60,079 nucleotides of DNA from Thermoprotei archaeon (GCA_003650675.1 QMRH01000002.1:1-60079), one strand, 5' to 3'; counted from the first letter of the stretch, positions 42,118-51,418 are shown. Numbers and translations are program-made. Notes: generated by a model from the sequence alone, not told the origin.

Positions 42118-44538
42118 TTAGACCACCTCTCTCCTCCTAACTATCATCCCCGATGAATCGAAAGTGTATTCTAGGTTTTTAAGTGTAAATAATTTCACGA
42201 AGAAGCGAGAGTATTCTTCTCTTAAAGGTATATCCTCTAGGTGAACGCGCTTTTTCTTTTCTAAAAGTTTCTTAACGTACCTCTCCACCTGGGGAAACAC
42301 GCTTGCGGCCTTTATGAGAACCTTGTCCCTCTCCATCGCTTCAAGCAACTTTTTCCTAAGCTCAGTATATTCTCTTGCTAGACGGTATAAGTCCTCCCCT
42401 GACCTCCAGGATCTCAAGCGTTTTTCAAGCCTCCCCATGGCCTCAATGTACGCCGACGATTCTGTCCTTATAAGTGAGGGGTCTATGCCCGATTCCTTAA
42501 CCAAAGTGTAGACCAGGTTGTTGAACCCTTCAATCCTCTTCCTATATTCACTTAACTCGCCTGCAAGTTTTTCAACGGCCTCGTCCAATACCTTGATGAA
42601 CAAATCTGCGTTCAACACGTTTTTAAACTTTTCTTCAACTTCCATCCCGAAAACACCTGCTATTTTCCCGCACATCTCCCTGTACCTCTCGCTGAACGTT
42701 GCATGTAAACCCAAGAGACTCCTTCTGACAAAGAGGTCGAGTATCATGTAGTCCCTCTTAAAGCTCTCTTTGTTTGGAACGGTGTAAATTTCCTCCACCT
42801 CGGGGATAAGCTTGCTTAAAGCCTCTATGACCCTACTATATTTTTCAAGAACAATGTCCACTAGGTTCAGGAAAAGCTGTCTAGCATAATTATACGTTTT
42901 TATGGTTTCCTCAAACCCCATATCCTCCAACTTCACTTCAATAGGTTTCATCTTCTCTAGTTGTTCATGCTCATAACCCAGCCGTCTGAGCTGAGTTAAG
43001 ACCATGTTGTAGATGTCTAGCAGGGTTTTTGTCTTAGATCTTATTTCAAGTTCAAGTGTTCTGGAGCGTCTTTCGATCTCCCCACTTAATGCCCTAATCT
43101 TCTTTATGCTATCCTTCAAATCATTGATGCTTGAGCTACGTAGAGCAGCGGCAACCATGTTTTCGGCACCCTCGTAAAGCTTGTCTACCACTATTTTTTC
43201 GGGTACGTCGAGACCTGTTTCCGCTTTCAGACGCTTGTACTTGAGGGTGAAAAGATCGTATTTATCTATAAGGCTCTCATGAACCTCTCTAAGCCTTTTC
43301 TTGAGCTGGTCAAGCTGCGTTATACGGTATTCGAGGTAATCTCTTATAGAAATAACGCTACCTAACCCAAGGACAAAAAGTATGGAGTATAATCCGGCAG
43401 TCCCCTCCAATGTGATGTCGGTTCTGTACATTAAGGGGTCTTTCATGGAATTTATAAGCCATATGGTTAGTGCCGTTAAAACGGTTACTGAGATTATGGT
43501 TGAAAGTAGCCTAAAGGGTGGGAACTTTTTCTCTAAGAGACCTATAAACCTCCTGTTGATAAAGTCGCTGTATATTAGGAACATGCCTATGGCGAGTATA
43601 ACTCCTATCGAAACGCTTATCATCACCATTAGTATGAAGTGTATCACGATGTAGTTTAATAGGGAGAAGTTTAGGCCCCCAAGTATAATGTTAATCCATT
43701 CCCTAAGCCGAGAAAACGAAAACAGTGTTCTTGCATCCATTTTCACCCCGATTTTATCAAGGAATTCATTTAGCCCCGCTACAACGTTGTTCATGGGTCC
43801 CGTTTTCCCAGATGCTCCGCTAGTGAATTTGATTATGAAGTCCCATATATTACTGACTGGAGGTACCAAATCTATGGGTAGCTTTAGCGGGCTACCTTTA
43901 CCGAGTATATCCGAGTAGCCTCCATAGATATTGGTGTATGGCACCGTTAAAATGGAGTACGAGGGTAAAACTTCACTCCCCATAAACGAAGACTGGTAAA
44001 CAATGTTAGCTAAGTTCATGGCCAATACGAACGGAGTGTAAATGGCTAGGAAGAGCAAGACCACCGAGGTGGCTGTCTTAGCATCTATGCGTTCCAAAGC
44101 TATAGTTAATATTATTAATGGTATCGAAAACACAAAGAAGGTGGGGTGAAGTGTAAGGGCGGCGGAGAGAAAGACTATGAACTTGATGGTTGGCTTTACC
44201 GTGAAGGAGGAGACTATAAGGTAGAGTATTGTTAGAAAAGAGATGTTCATGAATATTAGGAGATCCAGTCCCCTATATACGTAGAAGATGTTAAGTAACA
44301 GTGCCAAGTAGGATAATATATAGAAGATTTTGAAGCCTAAATCCATCTTGCCTTGGAAACTTAACAGTGCTATAAGAAGAGAAATTATGGATGGGATTAT
44401 GTAGTTTCCACCTACAGGTAGAAGCGGGAAGATGTACAGGAAGCCTAGTGAAGAAACAAAAGCTATTATACTGTTGATGCTTCTGTTTATTCTGTCCAGC
44501 AGAAGTTTCTCGGTGGATGGAGTCTCCGCCAAAATCAC
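42118..44538 (-). CDS. Polytopic membrane protein with long cytoplasmic coiled coil (tubulin-like operon)
   Basis: An 806-residue protein. The N-terminal 400 residues hold about 11-12 transmembrane segments with one larger exofacial loop (about 195-285). The C-terminal 400 residues are cytoplasmic and mostly coiled coil (DQLKKRLREVHESLIDKYDL near 400, and further heptads around 450-530 and 640-740). No enzyme motif was seen. It overlaps the tubulin-like gene by four bases and is followed by one base and the degenerate tubulin-like gene. It is a likely membrane receptor that binds filaments through its coiled coil. Confidence 0.6.
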   Translation of the reverse strand: MILAETPSTEKLLLDRINRSINSIIAFVSSLGFLYIFPLLPVGGNYIIPSIISLLIALLSFQGKMDLGFKIFYILSYLALLLNIFYVYRGLDLLIFMNISFLTILYLIVSSFTVKPTIKFIVFLSAALTLHPTFFVFSIPLIILTIALERIDAKTATSVVLLFLAIYTPFVLAMNLANIVYQSSFMGSEVLPSYSILTVPYTNIYGGYSDILGKGSPLKLPIDLVPPVSNIWDFIIKFTSGASGKTGPMNNVVAGLNEFLDKIGVKMDARTLFSFSRLREWINIILGGLNFSLLNYIVIHFILMVMISVSIGVILAIGMFLIYSDFINRRFIGLLEKKFPPFRLLSTIISVTVLTALTIWLINSMKDPLMYRTDITLEGTAGLYSILFVLGLGSVISIRDYLEYRITQLDQLKKRLREVHESLIDKYDLFTLKYKRLKAETGLDVPEKIVVDKLYEGAENMVAAALRSSSINDLKDSIKKIRALSGEIERRSRTLELEIRSKTKTLLDIYNMVLTQLRRLGYEHEQLEKMKPIEVKLEDMGFEETIKTYNYARQLFLNLVDIVLEKYSRVIEALSKLIPEVEEIYTVPNKESFKRDYMILDLFVRRSLLGLHATFSERYREMCGKIAGVFGMEVEEKFKNVLNADLFIKVLDEAVEKLAGELSEYRKRIEGFNNLVYTLVKESGIDPSLIRTESSAYIEAMGRLEKRLRSWRSGEDLYRLAREYTELRKKLLEAMERDKVLIKAASVFPQVERYVKKLLEKKKRVHLEDIPLREEYSRFFVKLFTLKNLEYTFDSSGMIVRRREVV

Positions 44539-47186
44539 ACCTCCATCGCGGTTTTTGAGCGGGTTTTCTCGGCCTCTGTATACAATTTTACGGCGTCAAC
44601 ACCCTGCTCAAGGAGAAAGGACATGAACATCGTTCTATCGATCACCTGGTAGGCGTTGAACCTTATTGTATCGTATATTTCCAGGTGCTCTGGCTTAGCC
44701 TTAGCACATATTATCAGGAACTCTATTGTCCACGGATCCACGGGCTCGATAGGTCTTATATTTATAGCTATACCCGCCTCCACAAGCGCGTAGATCGCCA
44801 GGGAGTTTCTCAGGCTTTCCTCTAGATCCTTATCCCATATTATTGGCGTGGCTACTATAGCCCATATTACATCGCTCCTATAGTTGTCTTTAAGCCCGAA
44901 AAATCCCGGGACGGAGAACGTTTTCATATGGCTTTTAAGGATGTCTCTTAGCCGCGCCATGTTTATTATGTTTTTTACTTCGGATGGGTCTCTGAGCTTC
45001 TCCTCTTCCTCCCTCATTATGACACCAAGTATCCTTAGCCTCTCCTCCTCTGTTAACTCGATAACCCTTTCGAAGAACCTTGTTGATCGGGTGGCCTCAC
45101 TCATCCTCCTGGTGTATTCAGCATCTATTCTAGCTATGGAATTCAATGTATTCCTATAATCGCTGTTTATCTCAAGGCTTTCAATGATCTTGTCTATAGT
45201 CTTAAGCGTGTACTCTATGTCGCTTCTCTTAGAATAGTAGTAGTCGAGCTCCGACTTTATTTTGCTGATCTCTTCTTCGAGATCCGAGATCTCCGCCCGC
45301 AATCTCTTCTTCTTGCCGCTGAGGTCTATCCTTATCCTTGAAATCTTCTCCCTTAACTGGTCGATACTTTCTTTCCTCTCCGCCATGCTCCTCTCCAATG
45401 CCTCAATGTAAGCTGCGAGAGTATTCTTCCTGTCTTCAAACCTCCTTTTAGCTATAACAAGGGATGTTAAAACAGGGTCTATCATCTTCGCCTCCTTGGT
45501 GGGTTCCTCGAGAATCGTTGACACAAGCTTGTAGAGGGCTATTGAAAGCTCTAAAGCCCCCTCAAAGACGTCGCTAACTTCTTTGCTAGTCTTCGCATAA
45601 AGTACACGAAGCTCCTCTGCAAGATATCGGGTCCGCAGGTACCTTTGAAGGAAGTTTATAGATATGTCCACTAGCTTCAACAGTGTTAACGTCCTTCCGA
45701 GATAAGCCTTCTGCTTCCACGTCAATTCCTTTACAGTTTCCAGTCCAAGACTCAACTCCTTTTCGAATTGCTGAAGCCTGTTACCAAAGTCCTTTGAATA
45801 GTTTTTATGTGGTTTTAGAGCATAATCCAGGCACTCCCTATACTTTCTGATGTAGCTGGCTGCCATGGTGTCCTCCTCGAACCTAGTTGCCCTAAGAGGT
45901 GTTAACAGAACCTTGGAAATAGCTTGAAGAGTGTTTTCAAATGCTTTAAGGTTTTCGGACAACTCTATATCGAACCTGCCGCCCCTCCTGACGATATCCT
46001 CGGCATACTTTTCTAGCTCCACATCTAATCTATTCTCTGTGACATGTGACCGTAGCAGTTCATACAACTCACTGTAGAGTTTGTCCATGATGCTTTTAGC
46101 CTGCTCGATTAACTGAATCTTATACTGGAAAAGGTTGTTCATTAAATCGATTTTATTTAGTAGCATTCTTAGAAGCTCTATGTATTCATCTACAGGAAAC
46201 CTTATCTTCAGGATGCCTGCAACGTTCATAAACGAGTCCCTGAGCTCCGCGCTGGATCCTATGGTGGCCACCATGTCGGCTAAATCGAAGCTTGAAAGGA
46301 CTTTAATCATCTCGACTATCGCGTCGTCTATATGTCGTTTAGCCTCCTCCAATGTACCCTCCTTAGTGTAGGTGACCGCGGCTTGAAGAGGTATAAATAG
46401 TGCTAGGCTAAACGGGTTCCTATACTTTTCGCCGAAACGCTCTATCACCTTACGGTTTATCGTGTGATCGAAGAGACACCGCATCTCCTGGAGCGCCTGG
46501 TAGGGTGAAGCACCCTTCGCTAGGGAATCGTCGAGGGTTGCGGGTAGGACGGAGAGGAGGACTAATGGAACCCCGCTTCCCAGTTTCTCCCTTAGATGTC
46601 GCCCAATATCAAATACCACTCCGCTCCCGGTTCCGCCTCCGAGACCAAATATGATGTATACTATCGGTGATAAAGGTGAAGAAAGCACCTTGTCTCTGAA
46701 TTCATTTAGATAGGTGTTTAGTTGACCAAAATGGTAGTAGTTGAGAGCATATACTGCCTTTGCCAGCGCACGTTGTCTCCCGGCACCTCCTGCAAGGGAG
46801 GGGATCTTCGTTCTCAAGGTTATCCAGCTTCTATACTTCTCCGTTTTTATTCCCTCTTTAAGAAGATAATCTGGATAAAGGGACATGAAATCGAACAATA
46901 TGTCTGGGCTAGGGAACTTTATGGTTAAGGCTCTGAGGTAGAGTCTATCTAAAGGTATACCCTTCCTCCTCATCTCCTCTAGAAGCCTGTTATACTCGTC
47001 CTTCAACTCCATGATGTCCCCATCTGCTATGTCGATTGCTAGGAAAGCGGGTCTAAAGTCCTCTATGTTGAACAAGAGTTCTTTAAACACGGGTTGCCTA
47101 AGAAAGGTTGTCACAACGTTGGCTCCTGTACCGCCCAGCCCTATTATATGAAACTGGGAGTAAAATTTAATACCCTTGCTACTCAT
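44535..47186 (-). CDS. Tubulin/FtsZ-superfamily GTPase, large divergent form with coiled-coil insertion
   Basis: An 883-residue protein with a tubulin-type nucleotide pocket in the first 220 residues. T1 is IIGLGGTGANVV (14-25), T2-region FLAIDIADGD (48-57), T3 SLAGGAGRQRALAKAV (130-145), and the tubulin signature T4 FGLGGGTGSG (180-189) is followed by VPLVLLSVLPA (206-216). After about residue 380 come long helical and coiled-coil regions (strongest near 590-690) and an alpha/beta C-terminal part (770-870) ending in a basic tail. It is about twice the length of FtsZ and lacks a clear NxDxxD T7 motif. It best fits the large tubulin-like (Tubulin_2/FtsZ-like) families predicted to remodel membranes. 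Central gene of a five-gene operon. Confidence 0.75.
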   Translation of the reverse strand: MSSKGIKFYSQFHIIGLGGTGANVVTTFLRQPVFKELLFNIEDFRPAFLAIDIADGDIMELKDEYNRLLEEMRRKGIPLDRLYLRALTIKFPSPDILFDFMSLYPDYLLKEGIKTEKYRSWITLRTKIPSLAGGAGRQRALAKAVYALNYYHFGQLNTYLNEFRDKVLSSPLSPIVYIIFGLGGGTGSGVVFDIGRHLREKLGSGVPLVLLSVLPATLDDSLAKGASPYQALQEMRCLFDHTINRKVIERFGEKYRNPFSLALFIPLQAAVTYTKEGTLEEAKRHIDDAIVEMIKVLSSFDLADMVATIGSSAELRDSFMNVAGILKIRFPVDEYIELLRMLLNKIDLMNNLFQYKIQLIEQAKSIMDKLYSELYELLRSHVTENRLDVELEKYAEDIVRRGGRFDIELSENLKAFENTLQAISKVLLTPLRATRFEEDTMAASYIRKYRECLDYALKPHKNYSKDFGNRLQQFEKELSLGLETVKELTWKQKAYLGRTLTLLKLVDISINFLQRYLRTRYLAEELRVLYAKTSKEVSDVFEGALELSIALYKLVSTILEEPTKEAKMIDPVLTSLVIAKRRFEDRKNTLAAYIEALERSMAERKESIDQLREKISRIRIDLSGKKKRLRAEISDLEEEISKIKSELDYYYSKRSDIEYTLKTIDKIIESLEINSDYRNTLNSIARIDAEYTRRMSEATRSTRFFERVIELTEEERLRILGVIMREEEEKLRDPSEVKNIINMARLRDILKSHMKTFSVPGFFGLKDNYRSDVIWAIVATPIIWDKDLEESLRNSLAIYALVEAGIAINIRPIEPVDPWTIEFLIICAKAKPEHLEIYDTIRFNAYQVIDRTMFMSFLLEQGVDAVKLYTEAEKTRSKTAMEV

Positions 47187-48127
47187 CTGATAGACCTCCG
47201 AAGTTTTTCGCTTATGGAGGAAAGGTCTCGGGAAAGTCTTTTATCAACCCTCTCTAACGAAGCCTGTAGAGACGCTATATCCCTTAAAGCCGAGTTCACG
47301 GTTTCAGTTATATACGACGCCCTACCCTTAGCCCTTAAATAGAGGAGGAGGAAAACCACTGTCGTGGCGGCTAAGACACCGGCAACGCCTATCATAGAGT
47401 ACATTATAAGCGGGTTTGGCGGTTCGGGAAACTCGTAGTCCTGCAGGACGTCGACTATCCTGGTTGCAAGTTCGGTGAGCCCAAGGCTGTTGAATTCATC
47501 TGCTATCGCCAAAAGAGAGGAAATTAGATCCTCGTATGCCTCCGGTGCAGAAGACTTTATTTCGGTAACCTTCTTTTCAAATTCATAGATTTTACTAGGG
47601 AAAAGCTTGTACTTGATCTGGCCGACGACATTATCCTCTAAAACCACAGTAACCAGCCTGAAATCCGATTTAACTGTATATATTTTAAGGACCTTATTGG
47701 TGGGCGTTAAAACGGTAAAAATGACGTTGTTTTCTGCGGGAATCTTAAATTTGACACGTATAACTAAGTCTCCCTTCACAACCCTAAAGGTTATCTTCCT
47801 ATTGGTTAACTCCTTTCTAGTCCTGTTGTCAATACCAGGGTATCCGCTTGTACTGATCTCCCAGAAGGGGGTTGTAGGGGTAACGGGTTGAGCCTCGTCA
47901 GCTATTTTAATGTAGAACCTTTTATCGGGGATCGATATAGGGACACTTATAGATATTTCCAAAACATATTCTGTATCAACGAAGATAACGTCCCCTATCG
48001 GTTTATTAGCTCCCACGAAATCAAAGGACTTTATCCAGTTCTCTTGTGCTAGAACAGTGCTGGAGGAAAGGATAAATAGGACAAATGTCGTGAACCCTAG
48101 GAGAAATGTTTTACTTTTCGGAAGCAT
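47183..48127 (-). CDS. Signal-bearing single-pass protein with exofacial domain and cytoplasmic coil
   Basis: A 314-residue protein, first gene of the tubulin-like operon. It has a signal peptide (1-27, ending VLAQ) and a beta-sandwich-like exofacial domain (30-180). A helical stretch (185-235) leads to a transmembrane helix (about 244-266). The short cytoplasmic coiled coil (275-314) contains SLERVDKRLSRDLSSISEKL. It overlaps the GTPase gene by four bases. It could couple an outside ligand or S-layer to the filament inside. No family is recognised. Confidence 0.6.
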   Translation of the reverse strand: MLPKSKTFLLGFTTFVLFILSSSTVLAQENWIKSFDFVGANKPIGDVIFVDTEYVLEISISVPISIPDKRFYIKIADEAQPVTPTTPFWEISTSGYPGIDNRTRKELTNRKITFRVVKGDLVIRVKFKIPAENNVIFTVLTPTNKVLKIYTVKSDFRLVTVVLEDNVVGQIKYKLFPSKIYEFEKKVTEIKSSAPEAYEDLISSLLAIADEFNSLGLTELATRIVDVLQDYEFPEPPNPLIMYSMIGVAGVLAATTVVFLLLYLRAKGRASYITETVNSALRDIASLQASLERVDKRLSRDLSSISEKLRRSIR

Positions 48128-48311
48128 AATTCACCCTCCAAATATAGTATTGTAAAATATTGCTTCACCGTAAAATATAACGTTTACTCATATTACATGC
48201 TTCTGGTGCAAATAAGCAATTACACCTCACACTAGACGCTTAAAAATCCAAGTGTTCTAATAACGATAAAAACCTGTTTTCTCAGTTACATAAAGTTTAA
48301 ATATAACTGAT

Positions 48312-48932
48312 ATGTCGTTTAAGAGAAGGTGCTGGATCATTAAATGGAGTAATGCACTGTACTGTGGACGTTTCCAGCCACCACATCAAGGACACTTGAA
48401 TAGCGTGAAATATGGGTTAAAGTTGGCTGAAAAAGTCTACGTAGGTATAAGGGCTACCCCCCTAAGTCTCAAAGACCCCCTAACACCAGAGGAGAGAGTT
48501 GAAGCTTGGATCCGTCTCCTGAAAAGCGAGGGAATCGCCGAGAAAGTGGTTATAAAGATTATCCCCGATTTTGGAAAGGAAACAGAATTGCCGAGGGAAG
48601 ATAAGGTTGTCCTGAAAGGCCACCCCCTTCTCGAGTGGGGGAGAAAAGTAGAGGAGATTTTTGGGACAAGTCCCGAAGACACAGTGTTCATAGGTAATAA
48701 GCCTTCCATGGTTTTAGCCTTCAATCTACTTGGATATATAGTCGTACCGGGACACAGGAATGTGCATCGGTTAGTGGATGTATCGGCTTCACAGCTACGC
48801 CAAATGATATTAAACGAAGATAAAGAATGGATGAAACTGCTTCCTAAACCCATAACAGAATATCTCTTGGAGATTAAAATTAAGGAGAGACTTGAATCCC
48901 TCATAGGAACAGGAGACATATCGACGGGATAA
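48312..48932 (+). CDS. Nicotinamide-nucleotide adenylyltransferase-like nucleotidyltransferase (NadM family)
   Basis: A 206-residue nucleotidyltransferase. The signature YCGRFQPPHQGHL (about 17-29) contains the HxGH motif, and VSASQLRQMI (about 165-174) replaces the ISxTxIR loop. VKDPLTPEERVEAW-like segments match archaeal NadM. It would make NAD from NMN and ATP, but the altered second motif and extra N- and C-terminal residues leave room for another cytidylyl- or adenylyltransferase. ATG 48312 follows a TATA-like tttaaatata at 48294-48303. Confidence 0.78.
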   Translation: MSFKRRCWIIKWSNALYCGRFQPPHQGHLNSVKYGLKLAEKVYVGIRATPLSLKDPLTPEERVEAWIRLLKSEGIAEKVVIKIIPDFGKETELPREDKVVLKGHPLLEWGRKVEEIFGTSPEDTVFIGNKPSMVLAFNLLGYIVVPGHRNVHRLVDVSASQLRQMILNEDKEWMKLLPKPITEYLLEIKIKERLESLIGTGDISTG

Positions 48933-48995
48933 TATCCGATACTTAAACCGGTATCTTATATGAAAAGATTCTGGCGAACCCTTACTCTGCTAAGA

Positions 48996-50147
48996 TTAGT
49001 CCACTAAGGAATATTGGTGGCATATATTCTGATAGAAGTTTACCAGTCTATGAATGTTCTTCTCGACTGTGAAGTTGTATCGTAGCTTCATGAGATTATC
49101 TTGCAGGGTCTTTATTTTTCCTCTGTTTTTAACTATTTTTGGTATATCATCTAGGCTGTTTAATACTATTCCTATATTGTATTTTTCTACAAGATTTCGA
49201 ATACTCTTGTGCTGTTGGAATGTTAATACAGGGAGTCCACAGGCTACATATTCAAAGAATTTGTTTGGAAGAGCTATCTCCATGTGTTTTTCATTCTTCT
49301 CGTTAATATTGAATCCAGCCCACCCGAAATCGTATTTAGTTATCTCGTAAAGCAAGGTTTTATGGTCCAAGTTTCCATGGTAGTGAATGTACCTGCTGTT
49401 GGACGCCATATCTTTATACGCTTTATCGTTTAGGCTTAGCCGAGATGGATATAAATGTACATGTATCCCATGTTCCGCGATCCCCTTGAATATTTTCCTC
49501 AGGTCATAGTGGCTTCCGGGCACACGGCTGGTTAAGGTGCCAATGTACACCACATGTACTTGTCCATCCCTCCTAGAGAGTTTCTCCTTGAGTCTTTTAG
49601 GTGTAGCGGATAACAATGCATAGTTGTGGAAAACTAGCTCATTATTTGGATCCAAACGGTATATGCTGTGAAAGTACTCTCTAATTCCTTCAGCAACGTA
49701 TATCCTTCCATCACACTCCTCGTTCGCTATCTTTTCGTGTACGCGGTATATCTGTAACTTTGTTTCAGAGTCATTCGAGTAGTATTTTGTCTTTCGCATG
49801 GAGAGAGGGTCATGTGTATCATGCACTATTGGGATGTCCCCTTTAACGGCTTCAATAGCTGCTACGGTTAGGTAGTCGGGGGCGTTATGACTGTGAATAA
49901 TATGGATATTGTGTTCTTTAACAAGCCTTCTAATATCGTTCTTAAGGTTGCTTAGATTCAGTTTCTCGAATTTATTAAAAAGCTCGTTGCCGTATCCATA
50001 AAGGTCGTTTAAAGTGGAATGTACGTAGCCGAACACTATTTTTATCTTCTCTCCCAACATCCATCTAAGACCGCTAGCATACTTTAATGCCCTTATGCAT
50101 GGCTGTGGCTCTAGGAATAGTATATTCTTTATCTGCACCTGTATCAC
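48996..50147 (-). CDS. GT-B glycosyltransferase (family 4-like)
   Basis: A 383-residue glycosyltransferase. The C-terminal Rossmann half shows VHVVYIGTLTSRVPGSHYDL and ALPNKFFEYVACGLPVLTF, the latter with the acceptor/donor glutamates of GT4-type enzymes. The N-terminal half includes HIIHSHNAPDYLTV. It probably transfers sugars to surface glycans or N-glycan precursors. GTG 50147 gives the longest form; GTG 50138 has a better placed AGGTGA site. A stem-loop lies just upstream. Confidence 0.82.
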   Translation of the reverse strand: MIQVQIKNILFLEPQPCIRALKYASGLRWMLGEKIKIVFGYVHSTLNDLYGYGNELFNKFEKLNLSNLKNDIRRLVKEHNIHIIHSHNAPDYLTVAAIEAVKGDIPIVHDTHDPLSMRKTKYYSNDSETKLQIYRVHEKIANEECDGRIYVAEGIREYFHSIYRLDPNNELVFHNYALLSATPKRLKEKLSRRDGQVHVVYIGTLTSRVPGSHYDLRKIFKGIAEHGIHVHLYPSRLSLNDKAYKDMASNSRYIHYHGNLDHKTLLYEITKYDFGWAGFNINEKNEKHMEIALPNKFFEYVACGLPVLTFQQHKSIRNLVEKYNIGIVLNSLDDIPKIVKNRGKIKTLQDNLMKLRYNFTVEKNIHRLVNFYQNICHQYSLVD

Positions 50148-50161
50148 CTAAAAGATGGGGT

Positions 50162-50179
50162 CGGCCAAGGCTTTGGCCG
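50162..50179. repeat. Stem-loop ahead of the glycosyltransferase start
   Basis: CGGCCAA (50162-50168) and TTGGCCG (50173-50179) form a perfect 7-bp stem with the loop GGCT. On the - strand it falls about 15 bases before the glycosyltransferase start codon, so it would sit in the 5' leader close to the ribosome binding site. Regulatory use is possible, not shown. Confidence 0.35.
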
Positions 50180-50405
50180 AAAACTGGGATAAATACCCGG
50201 AAACACTTTCCTTATCCTATATACTCGCATATATAAAAACATTGCTATATATAACTATTAGTAATATAATGCTGACGTTTAAATAAAACTGCCGTATTTT
50301 AAATATAAATACATCCATTTTCGCCTACGGGAATCAAGATTCATAAAACTTGTTAATGGTGTCGGGAAGAGTTTATATCGCTTATATCGTTTTGTATTAG
50401 GTGGG

Positions 50406-51041
50406 ATGGGAGATAGGGTGGATAGAGAACTTGAGGAAAAACTTCTGAAAGTCAAATCTTACAGCACGGAGCTTGGCCTCGACCTAAGTAGACCTGAAGA
50501 CCGTTTCAAGTGGTTTATTGCTTCCATGCTTTTTGCAAAAAGAATCTCGTCAGAGATCGCTAAAAGAACCTTCCGTAGATTTCTTGAAGAGGGATTGACC
50601 ACGCCTGAGAAAATCCTTTCCGCTGGATGGGATAAGCTGGTTGAAGTTCTGGATTCCGGAGGCTACGTTAGATACGATTTCTCCACCGCAACCAATATTC
50701 TTGAAGCAGTAAAACTTCTCAAGGAGAAATACGATGGAAGTATAGATGAGGTACATTCAAGAGCGAGAAGCCCAGCGGACTTAGAGAAGAGGCTGATGGA
50801 GTTTAGAGGCATGGGACCAGTAGCAGTCAATATCTTTCTAAGGGAGCTTCGGGGAATATGGGTCAAGGCAAAACCCAAGCCCTCATCCCTTGCCATCAAA
50901 ACCGCCAGAAAACTAGGGTTAAATGAAGAAGATATCAGAGTCTATGAACCATACTTAGTGAAAATTTTTATAGAGTACTGTAAGAAGGTAAAGTGCAGGA
51001 GTTGCCCGGTCGAAAGCTACTGCCGTGAAAAGAGGAAATGA
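50406..51041 (+). CDS. HhH-GPD/endonuclease III-like protein lacking catalytic residues
   Basis: A 211-residue protein of the endonuclease III fold with the helix-hairpin-helix EFRGMGPVAVNIFLREL and a C-terminal cysteine cluster C-x4-C-x2-C-x5-C (YCKKVKCRSCPVESYC) that could hold an iron-sulfur cluster. The usual catalytic lysine is replaced (GPVAVN instead of GRKTAN), and the aspartate segment reads KPSSLAIKTARKLG with no aspartate. It may bind DNA lesions without lyase chemistry, or use a different mechanism. The true nth gene is at 14289. Confidence 0.7.
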   Translation: MGDRVDRELEEKLLKVKSYSTELGLDLSRPEDRFKWFIASMLFAKRISSEIAKRTFRRFLEEGLTTPEKILSAGWDKLVEVLDSGGYVRYDFSTATNILEAVKLLKEKYDGSIDEVHSRARSPADLEKRLMEFRGMGPVAVNIFLRELRGIWVKAKPKPSSLAIKTARKLGLNEEDIRVYEPYLVKIFIEYCKKVKCRSCPVESYCREKRK

Positions 51042-51418
51042 AACAATATTTGCATGGAAAGACAACCGCATGTAAGTCGGGTAAAACACTTGATTATTGA
51101 GCTTATGACTTCAGGTTTAAAGAACTCTCCAGCTAAAAGAAGAATATTAAAAATGTATAGACGAGCCTCACGAATAAATATAGCTGCGCCTGTTTCAAAG
51201 GTATAAGATCTTTCATCTCGAAGCTTCCACCAATATTAAAATCGTACAGCAAATTAGTTTTATAATATTTTACTTAATATTATATAGATTTAATGCAGAT
51301 AAATATAATACTTTACATTAATAAATTTTCCCTCCGATTAGGGTATTTAATTAAACTGAAAAACTATTGAAATGCAAAGTTTCTTATATCCCATTAGTGT
51401 AGATCAATGGGGTATTAA
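51042..51418. other. 377-base AT-rich intergenic region
   Basis: No open frame of note. It contains an AT-only inverted repeat, TATAATATT (51261-51269) and AATATTATA (51276-51284), and several TATA-like elements. Only the A/T elements nearest 51390 can plausibly be the promoter of the gene at 51419. No tRNA or other RNA was recognised. Confidence 0.6.

Noticed and set aside
44535-47186. SMC/Rad50-like protein because of the coiled coil
   Set aside because: No Walker A or ABC signature; the glycine-rich loops are of the tubulin type.
44535-47186. Canonical FtsZ for cell division
   Set aside because: Twice the length of FtsZ, no clear T7 NxDxxD motif, and no division genes nearby.
51261-51284. 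AT-only inverted repeat as a replication origin or operator
   Set aside because: Made of A and T only in an AT-rich spacer with no repeated origin boxes or nearby initiator gene; chance is a sufficient explanation.
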